A DNA stretch of 64,000 bases from Alloalcanivorax xenomutans (GTDB lineage: Bacteria; Pseudomonadota; Gammaproteobacteria; Pseudomonadales; Alcanivoracaceae): NCBI RefSeq assembly GCF_900217905.1, contig NZ_OBMO01000024.1, positions 1-64,000 of the forward strand, read 5' to 3'. Positions 44,139 through 53,704 of the stretch are shown here, piece by piece. The notes below the pieces were generated by a model that was given only the letters and a program-made list of their open reading frames with translations, was not told the DNA's origin and made no database searches. Both the position numbers and the translations under genes were made by a program. Position 1 is the first letter of the stretch. Each line of letters begins with the position of its first letter.

Positions 44139-44957
44139 CTACCAGCAGCGTAAGATACGCACATAACGCCGATTGCGGCTGTATGAAGGCGGCTGCCCGA
44201 ACCAGCGTTGGTAGGTACGTGACAAATGCGCGGAATCAGTGAAACCGGCGGCATGGGCGATCTCGGTGATGCTTCGGTCCGAATGGAGCAGCTCAAATAC
44301 CCGTTGCAGCTTTCTCCACGCCTTGTAGTCACGCAGAGACATACCGAATACGTCACTGATCACCCGCGACGCCCAAAAATAGGATACGCCCAATTGTTCG
44401 GCCAGTTGAGCCAGAGAAACTTCTGGCTGAGCTTCCAGGAGTGTACGAAGACGTCCCGCCCTGGGATCCACCCGAGGCGGTACCGGCATGTGCCGGAAGG
44501 GCACCCGCAACACCTCTTGATAGACCTCTTCAGCTTCGCAGGCCGGTAATCCGCCCCGGAACAGCGCTTCCAACTCTTGTTCCAGATGGCCGAACTGCCC
44601 CCGACCCAGCAGCGATATCCGCCCCTTGGCCAACCCATTGAGGGCATCATAATGGGGGGAAGCCGGCATCACGTGGAAACAAACCAGGGGCACATTGGCC
44701 GCCAACAAACTGCGGGGAACGAATGGAGGCACCAGGATGGCGCGGCCGCGCCATTCCTGTCCGCCAGCGGACACGGTAAACCGGCCCTCGCCAACGGAAA
44801 GAAGGACCGCCGCCGACGGCGGCCGGGTGTCACGGGTATCGATCCACGGCGCGGTATAGATAAAGCCGGACCGACCCATCATGTAGACGTTATCCTTCAC
44901 CTCGTGGGACAGGATACCGAACCCCGAACTGTCCCGTTCCGAGTGTTTCACCGCCAT
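44139..44957 (-). CDS. AraC-family regulator
   Basis: 272 residues: cupin-like N-terminal part (AVLLSVGEGRFTVSAGGQEW, VPPFVPRSLL) and a C-terminal double helix-turn-helix (LAQLAEQLGVSYFWASRVISDVFG, AHAAGFTDSAHLSRTYQRWFG). It lies between the phosphatase gene and the esterase genes, divergent from the latter across 275 bases, and so is a candidate regulator of the esterase pair. Confidence 0.92.
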   Translation of the reverse strand: MAVKHSERDSSGFGILSHEVKDNVYMMGRSGFIYTAPWIDTRDTRPPSAAVLLSVGEGRFTVSAGGQEWRGRAILVPPFVPRSLLAANVPLVCFHVMPASPHYDALNGLAKGRISLLGRGQFGHLEQELEALFRGGLPACEAEEVYQEVLRVPFRHMPVPPRVDPRAGRLRTLLEAQPEVSLAQLAEQLGVSYFWASRVISDVFGMSLRDYKAWRKLQRVFELLHSDRSITEIAHAAGFTDSAHLSRTYQRWFGQPPSYSRNRRYVRILRCW

Positions 44958-45232
44958 GGAATCTCTCCTCCGCGCGGCCTAGTCTTCCACGGCCAGCTGC
45001 TGCCCCGCTCACTCCATCATAGCCGAAAGCACGATCCTGGAGACTTGTACGTTTTTGCGGTAACAGGGCAAAACCGTTCAATTCTTGACGACCCGCTTTA
45101 ATCCATCCTGGTGTTTGTCAGCTCAATCAGAACAGACGCGGCGAGCGCGCCCAAAAATCAAATAATTGCATTTCCATCCAAATCACGACGGCTCGCCCAA
45201 ATCACAACAACAAGGGTCAGGAGAACTGTACC

Positions 45233-47233
45233 ATGCTCAAGCAGGTCCCCCACCGGCGTCAGCGGTACTCCACCGCCGTGATCGCCTTTCTATCCTCGTT
45301 ATTGCTCTTGATGTCCGGGTGCGGTGGCTCATCGTCATCGGATTCCGACAGAGAGCCACTTTCCGGTCTGTTCGGCGCCCTTCCAATATCCGGCGTCAGC
45401 TACCGGCAGGGTGACGCGCCATGGCGAACTACCGGCGAGTTGGGTCAATTCCACTATACCGGGGATGAGACACTCACCTTCGCCCTCGGCGATCTGACCC
45501 TGGGAAGCACCTCCGGAGCAAAAGCACTCACCGTCGCCAATCTATCGCCCGCTGCCACACCGGCGGAGACGCCGGCGATGATCAATACCCTGGTGCTGCT
45601 GCAAACCCTGGATGCCGACGGCAGCCTTCATAATGGTATTCAGATTACACCACGGATCCGGGAACGGGTTTCCGAGCAGGCCGGCAGCCTGACTTTGGAT
45701 CAGCCCACCCCCGATTTCAACGCCGCCCTGCAAAGTGTAGTGGATGATCTGGAAAGTGCCGGCGCCTTCTCCGATACCGATTCCAGAGCCCGTCGGCTGA
45801 CCACGCCCGATGATGCGGAGGAGAACTTCCAACGTGCCGTCTCCCCCCGCCGGTTGGTTGAAACCAACGGCGGTCAGCTCAGTGGCTTCCAAGCCGATGA
45901 AAATACCTGGCAGTTTCTTGGCATCCCCTATGCGAAACCGCCATTGGGCGAACTGCGCTGGCGCCCGCCGGTGGATCCCGAGCCGTGGTCCGGCATCCGC
46001 CACGCCGTTGCCTGGAGCGATCAGGCCGCGCAAAACACCGCCCTGGAACGGTTCGGTGAGGGCGGCATGAGTGAAGATTCGCTTTATCTCAATGTGACGG
46101 CACCGAAGAACGCCGATGGCCTGCCGGTGATGGTCTGGTTTCATGGCGGAGGCTTCACCGCGTTGACCAGTAACACCAAGCCGTTCAATAACCCGCAGGC
46201 AGTGGCGAGCAAAGGCGTGGTACAGGTCTCGGTTAACCACCGGCTGGGGCCGTTCGGCTATATCGCACACCCCGAGTTGAGTGCGGAGAGCGGTTATAAC
46301 GGCTCAGGCAACTACGGACAAATGGACCTGATCGCGGCCTTGGAGTGGGTGCGTGACAACATTGAAGCCTTTGGTGGAGATCCCGGTAACGTCACCATAT
46401 TCGGAGAATCCGGTGGCGGCCGCAAAGTGCTGTCGTTGATGGCCTCTCCCCGCGCCGCCGGCCTGTTCCATCGGGCGATCAGCCAGAGTGGCACGCTCTA
46501 TCCGGATACCCGTACCCTGGCGGCCGCCGAGGCCGTCGGTAGCCAACTGCAAACTGAACTGGACGCTTCGTCTCTGGCTGAGATGCGCCAGAAGAGCTGG
46601 CAGGAAGTAGCGGCTGCCGCGGCGACGCTGGCACCCTACACCAACATTGACAACCACTATCTACCCTACGCCGAACGCGTCGCTTTCGAATCCGGCAATC
46701 AGAACGACGTGCCGTTTATGTTCAGTATCAACGCCAACGATACCCCGGACCCCACCAATACCGCCATTGAGGTGTTTCCCTGGATGGCGCCACTGTGTTC
46801 GGCCAATCACTACGCCACCTATTTCACTCACCAGCCCGCTGGCTGGAAAGCCCGGGGCGTGGAAGCCTACCACGCCGCCGAACTGGCCTATGTGTTCAAC
46901 ATGCCAGAGAGCGTCATCACCCACTACCTGCTGGGCCTGGTCATCGATCCGGCAACCGGCAATTCGTTGGTCATTGATGATCTCAACGGCAACGGCGTGT
47001 CCGGATCCCAAGGCGATCCCGCCGATATTCTTGCCTCCGCCGGTTTCGATCAGACCGACCAGGCGGTAATCGATCGCATGCTCACCATCTGGACCAACTT
47101 CGCAAAAACCGGCGATCCGAGCATTGAGGGTGACATCGACTATCCGCTTTATGACGCGGCCAGTGAAAGCTATGTGGAAATAGGCGCCAACAGCGAAGCG
47201 AAGACCGGCCTCGGCAGTGTGCTGAGTGACTGA
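45233..47233 (+). CDS. Type B carboxylesterase lipoprotein 1
   Basis: 666 residues: signal with lipobox (LLLMSGC, Cys30), Ser-rich linker, an N-terminal module of about 150 residues (YTGDETLTFALGDLTLGSTSGAKAL and a DGSLHNGIQIT part), then a type B esterase domain from about residue 205 (NTWQFLGIPYAKPPLGELRW). The nucleophile is Ser393 in FGESGGG; the catalytic His is in AYHAAELAYVF. It should hydrolyse esters or amides at the cell surface. AGGAG precedes the ATG. Its neighbour is a tandem copy. Confidence 0.92.
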   Translation: MLKQVPHRRQRYSTAVIAFLSSLLLLMSGCGGSSSSDSDREPLSGLFGALPISGVSYRQGDAPWRTTGELGQFHYTGDETLTFALGDLTLGSTSGAKALTVANLSPAATPAETPAMINTLVLLQTLDADGSLHNGIQITPRIRERVSEQAGSLTLDQPTPDFNAALQSVVDDLESAGAFSDTDSRARRLTTPDDAEENFQRAVSPRRLVETNGGQLSGFQADENTWQFLGIPYAKPPLGELRWRPPVDPEPWSGIRHAVAWSDQAAQNTALERFGEGGMSEDSLYLNVTAPKNADGLPVMVWFHGGGFTALTSNTKPFNNPQAVASKGVVQVSVNHRLGPFGYIAHPELSAESGYNGSGNYGQMDLIAALEWVRDNIEAFGGDPGNVTIFGESGGGRKVLSLMASPRAAGLFHRAISQSGTLYPDTRTLAAAEAVGSQLQTELDASSLAEMRQKSWQEVAAAAATLAPYTNIDNHYLPYAERVAFESGNQNDVPFMFSINANDTPDPTNTAIEVFPWMAPLCSANHYATYFTHQPAGWKARGVEAYHAAELAYVFNMPESVITHYLLGLVIDPATGNSLVIDDLNGNGVSGSQGDPADILASAGFDQTDQAVIDRMLTIWTNFAKTGDPSIEGDIDYPLYDAASESYVEIGANSEAKTGLGSVLSD

Positions 47234-47269
47234 AGGCAGATAACGGTGACTGGAATCAAGGAGATCACC

Positions 47270-49297
47270 ATGCAAAAAGAACAAAGGCAAGGCTCACGGC
47301 GGATACATCTCATTGCCGTGGCGCCCCTGATCCTCGCGGGCTGCGGCAGCGATAGCGACAATCACGGCGGCCCCTCCAGCCCTGATACCCAGACAGGTAC
47401 CTTTATCGACAGCCCGGTGGCCGGGATCGATTACGTCGGGACCGAAACCGTGGCGGGTATCACCGACCAGGCCGGTCAGTTCCACTATCAAAGCGGAGAG
47501 CAGATCACTTTCTCCATTGGTGAATTGAAACTGGGCAGCGCGGAAGGGGCGCCCCAGCTCACCCCGCTGAACATCACCGAGGACGCCACCTCCGCTGAAG
47601 ACGAACGCGTGAGCAACAAACTCATTCTGCTGCAGTCACTGGACCAGGATGGCGATTTGAACAATGGCATTCAAATCACCGATATGATTCGCTCACAGGT
47701 TTCCGACAACGCGGAGATCATCAATTTTAACCAGTCGCCCGACCAGTTCCGGGAGGCTCTGCAATCGATCCTCACCGATCTGGAAAACAACCAAGCCTTC
47801 TCGGATACCGATCCACGCTCACGACGTGTCCGCTACCTTGACGAAGCAGTGGAGCATTTCACCCGCTCCATCAGCCGGCGGATCGTCGTCGCCACCACCG
47901 GCGGTGACCTGCGTGGCTTCGAAGCAAACGAGAACACCTGGCAATTTCTCGGCATCCCCTACGCTAAACCACCCCTCGGCGAACTGCGCTGGCGGCCGCC
48001 GGTGAAGCCCGAACCCTGGGAAGGCATCCGCGACGCCGTGGCCTGGGCCGACCAATCCGCCCAGGCCACGGCTCTGGAAAGCGTCAATGAAGGCGGCATG
48101 AGCGAGGATTCCTTGTACCTCAACATCTCCGCTCCGAAAAACGCCGACAACCTGCCGGTAATGGTCTGGTTCCACGGCGGTGCCTTCGCCATTCTTTCCG
48201 CCAACTCCAGGCAGTACAACAACCCGGACAGCCTCACCAGCAAGGGAGTAGTACTGGTAACGGTCAACCATCGCCTGGGACCGTTCGGCTATATCGCCCA
48301 CCCCGAACTCAGCGAGGAAAGCGGCTACGGAGGCTCCGGCAACTATGGGCAGATGGATCTGGTAATGGCACTAGAGTGGGTGCGGGACAATATCGCCGCC
48401 TTTGGCGGAGACGCCGGCAACGTCACTCTATTCGGTCAATCCGGCGGCGGCGGAAAAACCTATTCACTGATGAATTCCCCCCAGGCCGCTGGTTTGTTTC
48501 ACAAGGCCATCGTGATGAGCGGCTTCGCGCCTCTGGAAACGGGAGGCGCGCCAGGGGATTCACTGGCAGAATCCGAACTCGTGGGCACCGCCCTGTTCGA
48601 CCGGGCCGGCGTCGATACCCTGGAGCAAGCCCGGCAGTTACCTTGGACCGCGTTCACCGATGCCGACGCGCAACACGGCATCCCACGCCAAACCTACCGG
48701 CCCAATGTGGATTACTACTATCAGCCCAAGACCTACTATCAAAACGTCATCGACGGCATGCCCAGCGACGTCCCCCTGATGGCCGGTGTCACCGCCGGTG
48801 ACTATCCCCATTTGCGCGCGGCCCTGCCTGTATGGCTGAGCCAGCGTTCCTCGCATTATCAGTCCGACCAGTACGTTTATAAGTTCAGCCGGGTCCCATC
48901 GGGTTGGCTGAGCCGGGACATCATGAGCTGCCACGGGTGCGAATTACCCTACCTGTTCAACCATCCGGCCGGTCTGGTGCAGAACTATCAACTTGGGCTG
49001 GTCAACACGGTGGACGGCGAGAAACCGGCAATCGGTGATCTGAACGGAAACGGCATCGACGGCACGGACGGCGACGTAGCGGATGTCTTCGCTTCCATGA
49101 GCTACGGCCAGGACGATGAAACCGTGGTGGAGCTGATGATGACCATGTGGACCAACTTCGCCAAAACCGGCGATCCCAGCCCGGCCCATCTGCAGTGGCC
49201 CGCCTACACCGAGGACAACGGCAGCTTCCTGGAAATCAGGCAGGATACCGAAGCCTCGGTGGAAACCGGCGTTGCGGAGGCCATGGGGTTGGAGTAA
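47270..49297 (+). CDS. Type B carboxylesterase lipoprotein 2
   Basis: 675 residues, similar throughout to the preceding gene, including the N-terminal module (FIDSPVAGIDYVGTETVAG, FHYQSGEQITFSIGELKLGS). Lipobox LILAGC; nucleophile Ser391 in FGQSGGG (Gln instead of Glu before Ser, as in some cholinesterase-like enzymes); His in MSCHGCELPYLF. The upstream GTG at 47246 is in frame, but ATG 47270 has AAGGAG seven bases before it. 36 bases after the first esterase gene, so very likely one operon. Confidence 0.92.
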   Translation: MQKEQRQGSRRIHLIAVAPLILAGCGSDSDNHGGPSSPDTQTGTFIDSPVAGIDYVGTETVAGITDQAGQFHYQSGEQITFSIGELKLGSAEGAPQLTPLNITEDATSAEDERVSNKLILLQSLDQDGDLNNGIQITDMIRSQVSDNAEIINFNQSPDQFREALQSILTDLENNQAFSDTDPRSRRVRYLDEAVEHFTRSISRRIVVATTGGDLRGFEANENTWQFLGIPYAKPPLGELRWRPPVKPEPWEGIRDAVAWADQSAQATALESVNEGGMSEDSLYLNISAPKNADNLPVMVWFHGGAFAILSANSRQYNNPDSLTSKGVVLVTVNHRLGPFGYIAHPELSEESGYGGSGNYGQMDLVMALEWVRDNIAAFGGDAGNVTLFGQSGGGGKTYSLMNSPQAAGLFHKAIVMSGFAPLETGGAPGDSLAESELVGTALFDRAGVDTLEQARQLPWTAFTDADAQHGIPRQTYRPNVDYYYQPKTYYQNVIDGMPSDVPLMAGVTAGDYPHLRAALPVWLSQRSSHYQSDQYVYKFSRVPSGWLSRDIMSCHGCELPYLFNHPAGLVQNYQLGLVNTVDGEKPAIGDLNGNGIDGTDGDVADVFASMSYGQDDETVVELMMTMWTNFAKTGDPSPAHLQWPAYTEDNGSFLEIRQDTEASVETGVAEAMGLE

Positions 49298-49340
49298 CCC
49301 TAAACAGAAACTGAGAGCCAATCGAAAATTGGCGCAAAGT

Positions 49341-49383
49341 GAGGTCTGGTCTTGTCTTGGGCTCAAAGAGAAGACCAGACCTC
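49341..49383. terminator. Long hairpin after the esterase pair
   Basis: GAGGTCTGGTCTT and AAGACCAGACCTC are 13-base perfect arms around a 17-base loop. It lies between the esterase genes and a convergent MFS gene. No T-run follows, so termination efficiency is uncertain; the stem is long enough to be a protein-binding or mobile-repeat structure instead. Confidence 0.65.
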
Positions 49384-49412
49384 CTGTTCTCAAGCCACTA
49401 ACATCATTCCGC

Positions 49413-50636
49413 TCAAGCCTCAAACCCCACCCCGGGCTTTAGCTTTCGGGTCAGTGCCCAGAACACCAACGCCAACAAACTCACCACCGCTCCCAGGGCA
49501 CAGACGCCCACCCAGCCTGAGTACGCGTAAGCCACCGTGGTACTGATGGCACCAAGACCGCTGCCCACCGAGTAGAACAGCATATAAAGACCCACCAGGC
49601 GACTGTGCGCTTCCGGGTGCGTGCGAAAAATCATGCTCTGGTTGGTAACGTGCAGCGCCTGGCCACCGAGATCCAGCAACACGATGCCAATCAACAGCGC
49701 CCACAGCGACCATGCCATCAACGATAGCGGAATCCACGATAACAACAGTAATACCAAAGCGGCGGCACTGGTGTATTGACCGTAACCCCGGTCGGCCCAG
49801 TAGCCGGCACGGGCGGCAGCCAGGGCTCCGGCCGCCCCCACCAGCCCGAAGGCGCCGATCAGGGAGTGCGAGAACTCATAGGGAGGAGCGCTCAACGGCA
49901 GCACCAGTGCACTCCAGAAAATATTGAAAGCGGCGAACATCAGCAACGCCAATACACCGCGCACTTGCAATACCCGCTCTGTTCTCAGAAGCGTGAGCAT
50001 GGAACGCAATAAACGCGGGTAGCTCATGCTATCCGAAAGCACCACCAGAACCGGTAACCTTCGCCACAACGGCCAGGCCAGTGCCAACATCATTGCCGCC
50101 GAGCAGAAATAGACGCCGCGCCACCCGGCCACATCGCTGACACCGCCGGCAAAAACCCGGGCCAGTAACAACCCCACGAACACACCGCCCTGGGCCGCGC
50201 CCACCACCCGGCCCTGTTCATGGGGCGCCGCGGCACTGGCGGCGTAGGCGATCAGCCCCTGGGTCATGGCGGTACCCAGTAAACCCACGGCAAGCATGCC
50301 CGCCAGCAACACCGGCGTTGAGCGCGCCAGGGCCACCGCGATCAACGCTGCCACCAGCGCCAGCAACTGCCCCGCCATCAACCGGCGACGATCCAGCCGA
50401 TCCCCCAACGGTACCAGTAGTAACAGAGCCAGGGCGCATCCCACCTGGGTAGCGGTAACCACGCCACCCACGGCCGCATGACTGATACCGAAATCCAGCG
50501 CCAGCGCATCCAGTAACGGTTGTGCGTAATAGACATTGGCCACACTCAAGCCGCTGGCGGCGGCGAACAACAGAACCAGAGCACGCGGTAATACAGCACG
50601 CGCCGTTGATGAACAGGAAACGGGGGACGTCGTCAT
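49413..50636 (-). CDS. MFS efflux transporter, paired with HxlR
   Basis: 407 residues, 12 predicted membrane helices. The start is MTTSPVSCSS at ATG 50636; the loop motif is LGDRLDRRRLMAGQ (motif A), and helix 5 contains AAQGGVFVGLLLARVF. Substrate unknown. The gene is divergent from an HxlR-type regulator, and its start codon lies inside an 18-base inverted repeat, so it is very probably repressed by that regulator. Confidence 0.92.
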   Translation of the reverse strand: MTTSPVSCSSTARAVLPRALVLLFAAASGLSVANVYYAQPLLDALALDFGISHAAVGGVVTATQVGCALALLLLVPLGDRLDRRRLMAGQLLALVAALIAVALARSTPVLLAGMLAVGLLGTAMTQGLIAYAASAAAPHEQGRVVGAAQGGVFVGLLLARVFAGGVSDVAGWRGVYFCSAAMMLALAWPLWRRLPVLVVLSDSMSYPRLLRSMLTLLRTERVLQVRGVLALLMFAAFNIFWSALVLPLSAPPYEFSHSLIGAFGLVGAAGALAAARAGYWADRGYGQYTSAAALVLLLLSWIPLSLMAWSLWALLIGIVLLDLGGQALHVTNQSMIFRTHPEAHSRLVGLYMLFYSVGSGLGAISTTVAYAYSGWVGVCALGAVVSLLALVFWALTRKLKPGVGFEA

Positions 50637-50678
50637 AGCATCCAACCAGTTGCAAATAGAAACTGGTTGGATGCTATG
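50634..50678. promoter_or_regulatory. 18-bp perfect inverted repeat, HxlR operator candidate
   Basis: CATAGCATCCAACCAGTT (50634-50651) and its exact reverse complement (50661-50678) are separated by nine bases. The left arm overlaps the ATG of the transporter, and the right arm lies about 58 bases before the regulator's ATG. Length and symmetry suit a dimeric winged-helix protein. The arms also contain a smaller palindrome, AACCAGTT. Confidence 0.75.
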
Positions 50679-50735
50679 CATTCCAGTTTTAAAATGCAAC
50701 CACAATGTCCGCTACCTGATATCACCGGAGACGCC

Positions 50736-51179
50736 ATGCCCCGCCGCCCCAGTTCTGACAGTACCTGCCCGGTGGCCCGCGCCGTCGATGTGATCGGCGA
50801 TCGCTGGTGCCTGCTGATCCTGCGGGATGCCTTCGACGGCGTATGTCGCTTCCGGGACTTCCAGCGTAATCTCGGCATGGCCCGCAATATTCTCACCGAC
50901 CGCCTGCGCCGCCTGGTGGATGCGGGTGTGCTGGACACCCGGCCGGCTTCCGACGGCACCGCCTATCAGGAGTATGTGCTGACCGCCAAGGGAGAAAGCC
51001 TGTTTCCCGTCGTTGTCGCGCTACGTCAATGGGGTGAGCATCACCTGTTTGCCCGCGGCGAACGCCATTCGTTACTGATCGACAAGAACACCGGCAAGCC
51101 GGTGCCCTTCATGACCCCTCGGGATGAGGATGGCCATATGCTGCCCCCGGATCAGTCGGAAGTGAGGAAGCTGACGTAA
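50736..51179 (+). CDS. HxlR-family regulator
   Basis: 147 residues, winged helix of the HxlR family: CPVARAVDVIGDRWCLLILRDAFDGVCRFRDFQRNLGMARNILTDRLRRLVDAGVL. Cys10 and Cys24-type residues could sense redox or aldehydes, as in other family members; not demonstrated. ATG 50736 follows GGAGA. It is divergent from the MFS gene across the perfect inverted repeat and probably controls it. Confidence 0.92.
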   Translation: MPRRPSSDSTCPVARAVDVIGDRWCLLILRDAFDGVCRFRDFQRNLGMARNILTDRLRRLVDAGVLDTRPASDGTAYQEYVLTAKGESLFPVVVALRQWGEHHLFARGERHSLLIDKNTGKPVPFMTPRDEDGHMLPPDQSEVRKLT

Positions 51180-51230
51180 AGAGAAGCACAGGCGAGGAGC
51201 AGGCACCGTCTCCTCCCCGCCCGGCAGGAT

Positions 51231-53057
51231 TCAATCCTGAAGGGGAATATCGAACGAATAGCTGGCGTGGGAGCCCGGGCCTTTTTCGATAAACAGAAAA
51301 CCCACCGGCTCATCATAGAAGTGGTAAGCGCGCCGGGGCCACCCCTCGTCGAATGAATGACGAACTTCGGCGATTTTTTTCAGATAACGGCCCTGCGCGT
51401 CCCGGGCAAGCACCAAATCAGGGATATGATTATCCGCCGCCGCCGGACCAAAAAGCACCTGTTTCCCATGCATTTCATAGCCTTCGGGTAAATCATCGAT
51501 GGCAACCCAGCGTACCTTGATGTCTGGCAGCAGCAAAACATCCAGTTCTCCACGGGCGCGCACTGGGGGCCGCTCGAAGCGATCCGGATGATACTCGATC
51601 CGATTGACGGTGAATCTCACCGGGCCCTTCCGATCCTCCGGATCAAACCGGTAAACCGGTTCGCCATCTTTATCCAGGAAAACCAGTTCCTCGACATGAT
51701 CGAAGCGATCAAAGTCGGACACCAGGCGGTTGCTCATTTGCTCCGGAAAATGAAAGTACAGTTTGTCGGCTATCGGATCCGATAGCCCCGGGTTCACCCC
51801 CTTTTTGAATTCCACCTGGATCAGTTCATCCAGTAAGGCGGGGTCGGCTTCCAGCGGCTGGTCCAGTTCCCAATCGCTGGCGGTGTGATCATACACCCGG
51901 GCCCGCACACCAAAGGAACGTGGCTCGGCCTGGTTGTCCGGCACATCAAACTGTACCGATGTCAGATCCAGCGGCACGGTCAGCGTTGTCTCACCGGAAA
52001 GCCCTGGTAGCAGCACTTTCACCTGCTTCACCGTGCCACTGAACGCCACCTCCACAAACAACTGCCTATCCACACCCTCAAACATGGCCTTCCGCTGCGC
52101 CTGCATGCGCTGCTCCATGGCCTCCTTGTCCTTCAGTTCGCCGGATTCCGCCGCGTCGATCAGCTGGTCCAGCATCTCGATGATCAGGGTATCGCCGCCG
52201 GCCGGCCCTTTCCCTGTGTTGCTGCTCGACAACAAACGGCCAGTGCTGTCACTGGCCTCCACTTCAATCTGATTGAACCTGTCCTCCGCCTCGGCAAGCG
52301 CCATATCTTCGGGCACCTTGAACAGCAACCGAACCCGATGCCCTTCGACTTCTTCCAAGGTGATGCGCCACCCGGACACCTCCTGATGGTCACCCACGTC
52401 GGAGACTGAGAAATCGACTTCCGGCAGTGTTTCCGGCACGGTCAGGATCATCTCGCCACGTGCCCGTGCTATCGGTGACGGTGGTGGCGGCACCTGACCA
52501 ATGGGCAGGTTTTCGTGTTTTTTCACCTGGGTGGTGAAACGCTTATATGAGGTATTCCACAACGCCACCGGAATCAGATTGCTTTGATCGGTGAACGGGT
52601 CCCGCTCCACCACCGGCAGTTCGGTGCCATCCGCCAACACCACCTGCTCCCAGTTGACCTTGAGGTCAAAGGGATACGCGAACGGGAGCTCGAGTCGCGC
52701 CTCCTCGGGGCGGTAGCGCGGATCATGGGTCAGCAGCACGCCGGCGGCCAACTGATCGGCCATGTCCTTCGTGTCTTTATAATCATCCAGGATCGCGTAG
52801 GGCGAGGTGCTATATTGCACCTCCTCTGGCGGCTCCCGGCGCTCCAGGTCCCCTTCCCGTATCCAGAACATGACATCGGCCATCGACGCCAATGCTTGTT
52901 TGACGTCCTGATCGGCCAGGGCTTCGATCCGTGCCTGATACTCCGCCTTCTGTTCTTCCAGTTCCCGTCTTTGCTCTTCGAGGGTTTTCTCTGAGCACCC
53001 TGCCGATAACACCGCAAGAAACGGCAACACAAAAAACAACAACGTCACTCTGCGCAT
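51231..53057 (-). CDS. Unknown lipoprotein, paralogue of the 36275-38092 product
   Basis: 608 residues with a lipobox (VLSAGC, Cys21), followed by a coiled-coil-like segment rich in Glu (LEEQRRELEEQKAEYQARIEAL, residues 25-45). The large remaining domain shares motifs in the same order with the exported protein at 36275: ILDDYKDTKD, LPFAYPFDLKVNWEQ, VNRIEYHPDRFERPPVR and RYLKKIAEVRHSF. ATG 53057 is preferred over an upstream TTG. Its position under the PadR cluster suggests nothing definite about function. Confidence 0.85.
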   Translation of the reverse strand: MRRVTLLFFVLPFLAVLSAGCSEKTLEEQRRELEEQKAEYQARIEALADQDVKQALASMADVMFWIREGDLERREPPEEVQYSTSPYAILDDYKDTKDMADQLAAGVLLTHDPRYRPEEARLELPFAYPFDLKVNWEQVVLADGTELPVVERDPFTDQSNLIPVALWNTSYKRFTTQVKKHENLPIGQVPPPPSPIARARGEMILTVPETLPEVDFSVSDVGDHQEVSGWRITLEEVEGHRVRLLFKVPEDMALAEAEDRFNQIEVEASDSTGRLLSSSNTGKGPAGGDTLIIEMLDQLIDAAESGELKDKEAMEQRMQAQRKAMFEGVDRQLFVEVAFSGTVKQVKVLLPGLSGETTLTVPLDLTSVQFDVPDNQAEPRSFGVRARVYDHTASDWELDQPLEADPALLDELIQVEFKKGVNPGLSDPIADKLYFHFPEQMSNRLVSDFDRFDHVEELVFLDKDGEPVYRFDPEDRKGPVRFTVNRIEYHPDRFERPPVRARGELDVLLLPDIKVRWVAIDDLPEGYEMHGKQVLFGPAAADNHIPDLVLARDAQGRYLKKIAEVRHSFDEGWPRRAYHFYDEPVGFLFIEKGPGSHASYSFDIPLQD

Positions 53058-53226
53058 AAACAACCCCGGCAATGGCAAACATCCCTATCGCGGCCAATAT
53101 CACCTGCGAACTCTCCGATTGGTCATTATCCTACCCTACAAGGACGTTACCCTCGTGCGGATACCCGCTCGGACGCCGAGGAGACAGCCCACCCGAACGC
53201 TGATGAGGGCTGCCCTCCTCTTTACA

Positions 53227-53245
53227 CATCGATCATCGAGGTATA
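53227..53245. promoter_or_regulatory. PadR operator candidate 1
   Basis: CATCGATCATCGAGGTATA, 12 bases before the padR start. The reverse complement, with one change, occurs at 53705-53723, on the other side of padR. The core ATCGATCATCGA is nearly palindromic. Confidence 0.7.
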
Positions 53246-53257
53246 AAGTCCGTAGTC

Positions 53258-53689
53258 ATGAATTCAGCAACCAGATCGTCCCGGGTTCGGCAAGCACCGG
53301 ACTACGGCGACCCCAGCTACTGGCACGGCACGATCAAGATGTCGTTGTCCAAGTTCTTCGTGCTCAGCGTGCTGCACCGCAAACCCATGCATGGTTACGA
53401 AGTAATGCAGGCGGTAGAGAAAAGCACCAATGGTTGCTGCAGCCCCTCCGAGGGCACCGTATACCCAATGCTCAATGAGTTCGAAGCGGGTGGCTTCTTG
53501 TCCTCTTCGGCACAGGTGGTGCAAGGCCGCTCCCGCAAAGTGTACGAGTTGACGGACAAGGGCCGGGAAGCCTTTCAGGTGGCGGTTGATGCCTGGCTGG
53601 ATGCCACCGACTGCATCGTCGCCAGCAAGCTGGCGGCGGAAAGCACCGCAAAGGAAAACACAGAAAAAAAAGGACGGCAAAAGGTATGA
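53258..53689 (+). CDS. PadR-family regulator
   Basis: 143 residues, PadR-type winged helix: SLSKFFVLSVLHRKPMHGYEVMQAVE and SPSEGTVYPMLNEFEAGGFLSSSAQVVQGRSRKVYELTDKG, with a short helical tail. ATG 53258 gives MNSATRSS; an internal ATG at 53339 is also possible. The first of four genes on the plus strand (padR, MFS, arsH, phosphoesterase); the two 19-base repeats around it are likely its binding sites. Ligand unknown, arsenicals being a guess from context. Confidence 0.9.
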   Translation: MNSATRSSRVRQAPDYGDPSYWHGTIKMSLSKFFVLSVLHRKPMHGYEVMQAVEKSTNGCCSPSEGTVYPMLNEFEAGGFLSSSAQVVQGRSRKVYELTDKGREAFQVAVDAWLDATDCIVASKLAAESTAKENTEKKGRQKV

Positions 53690-53704
53690 CCTTTTTTTTG
53701 CTCA

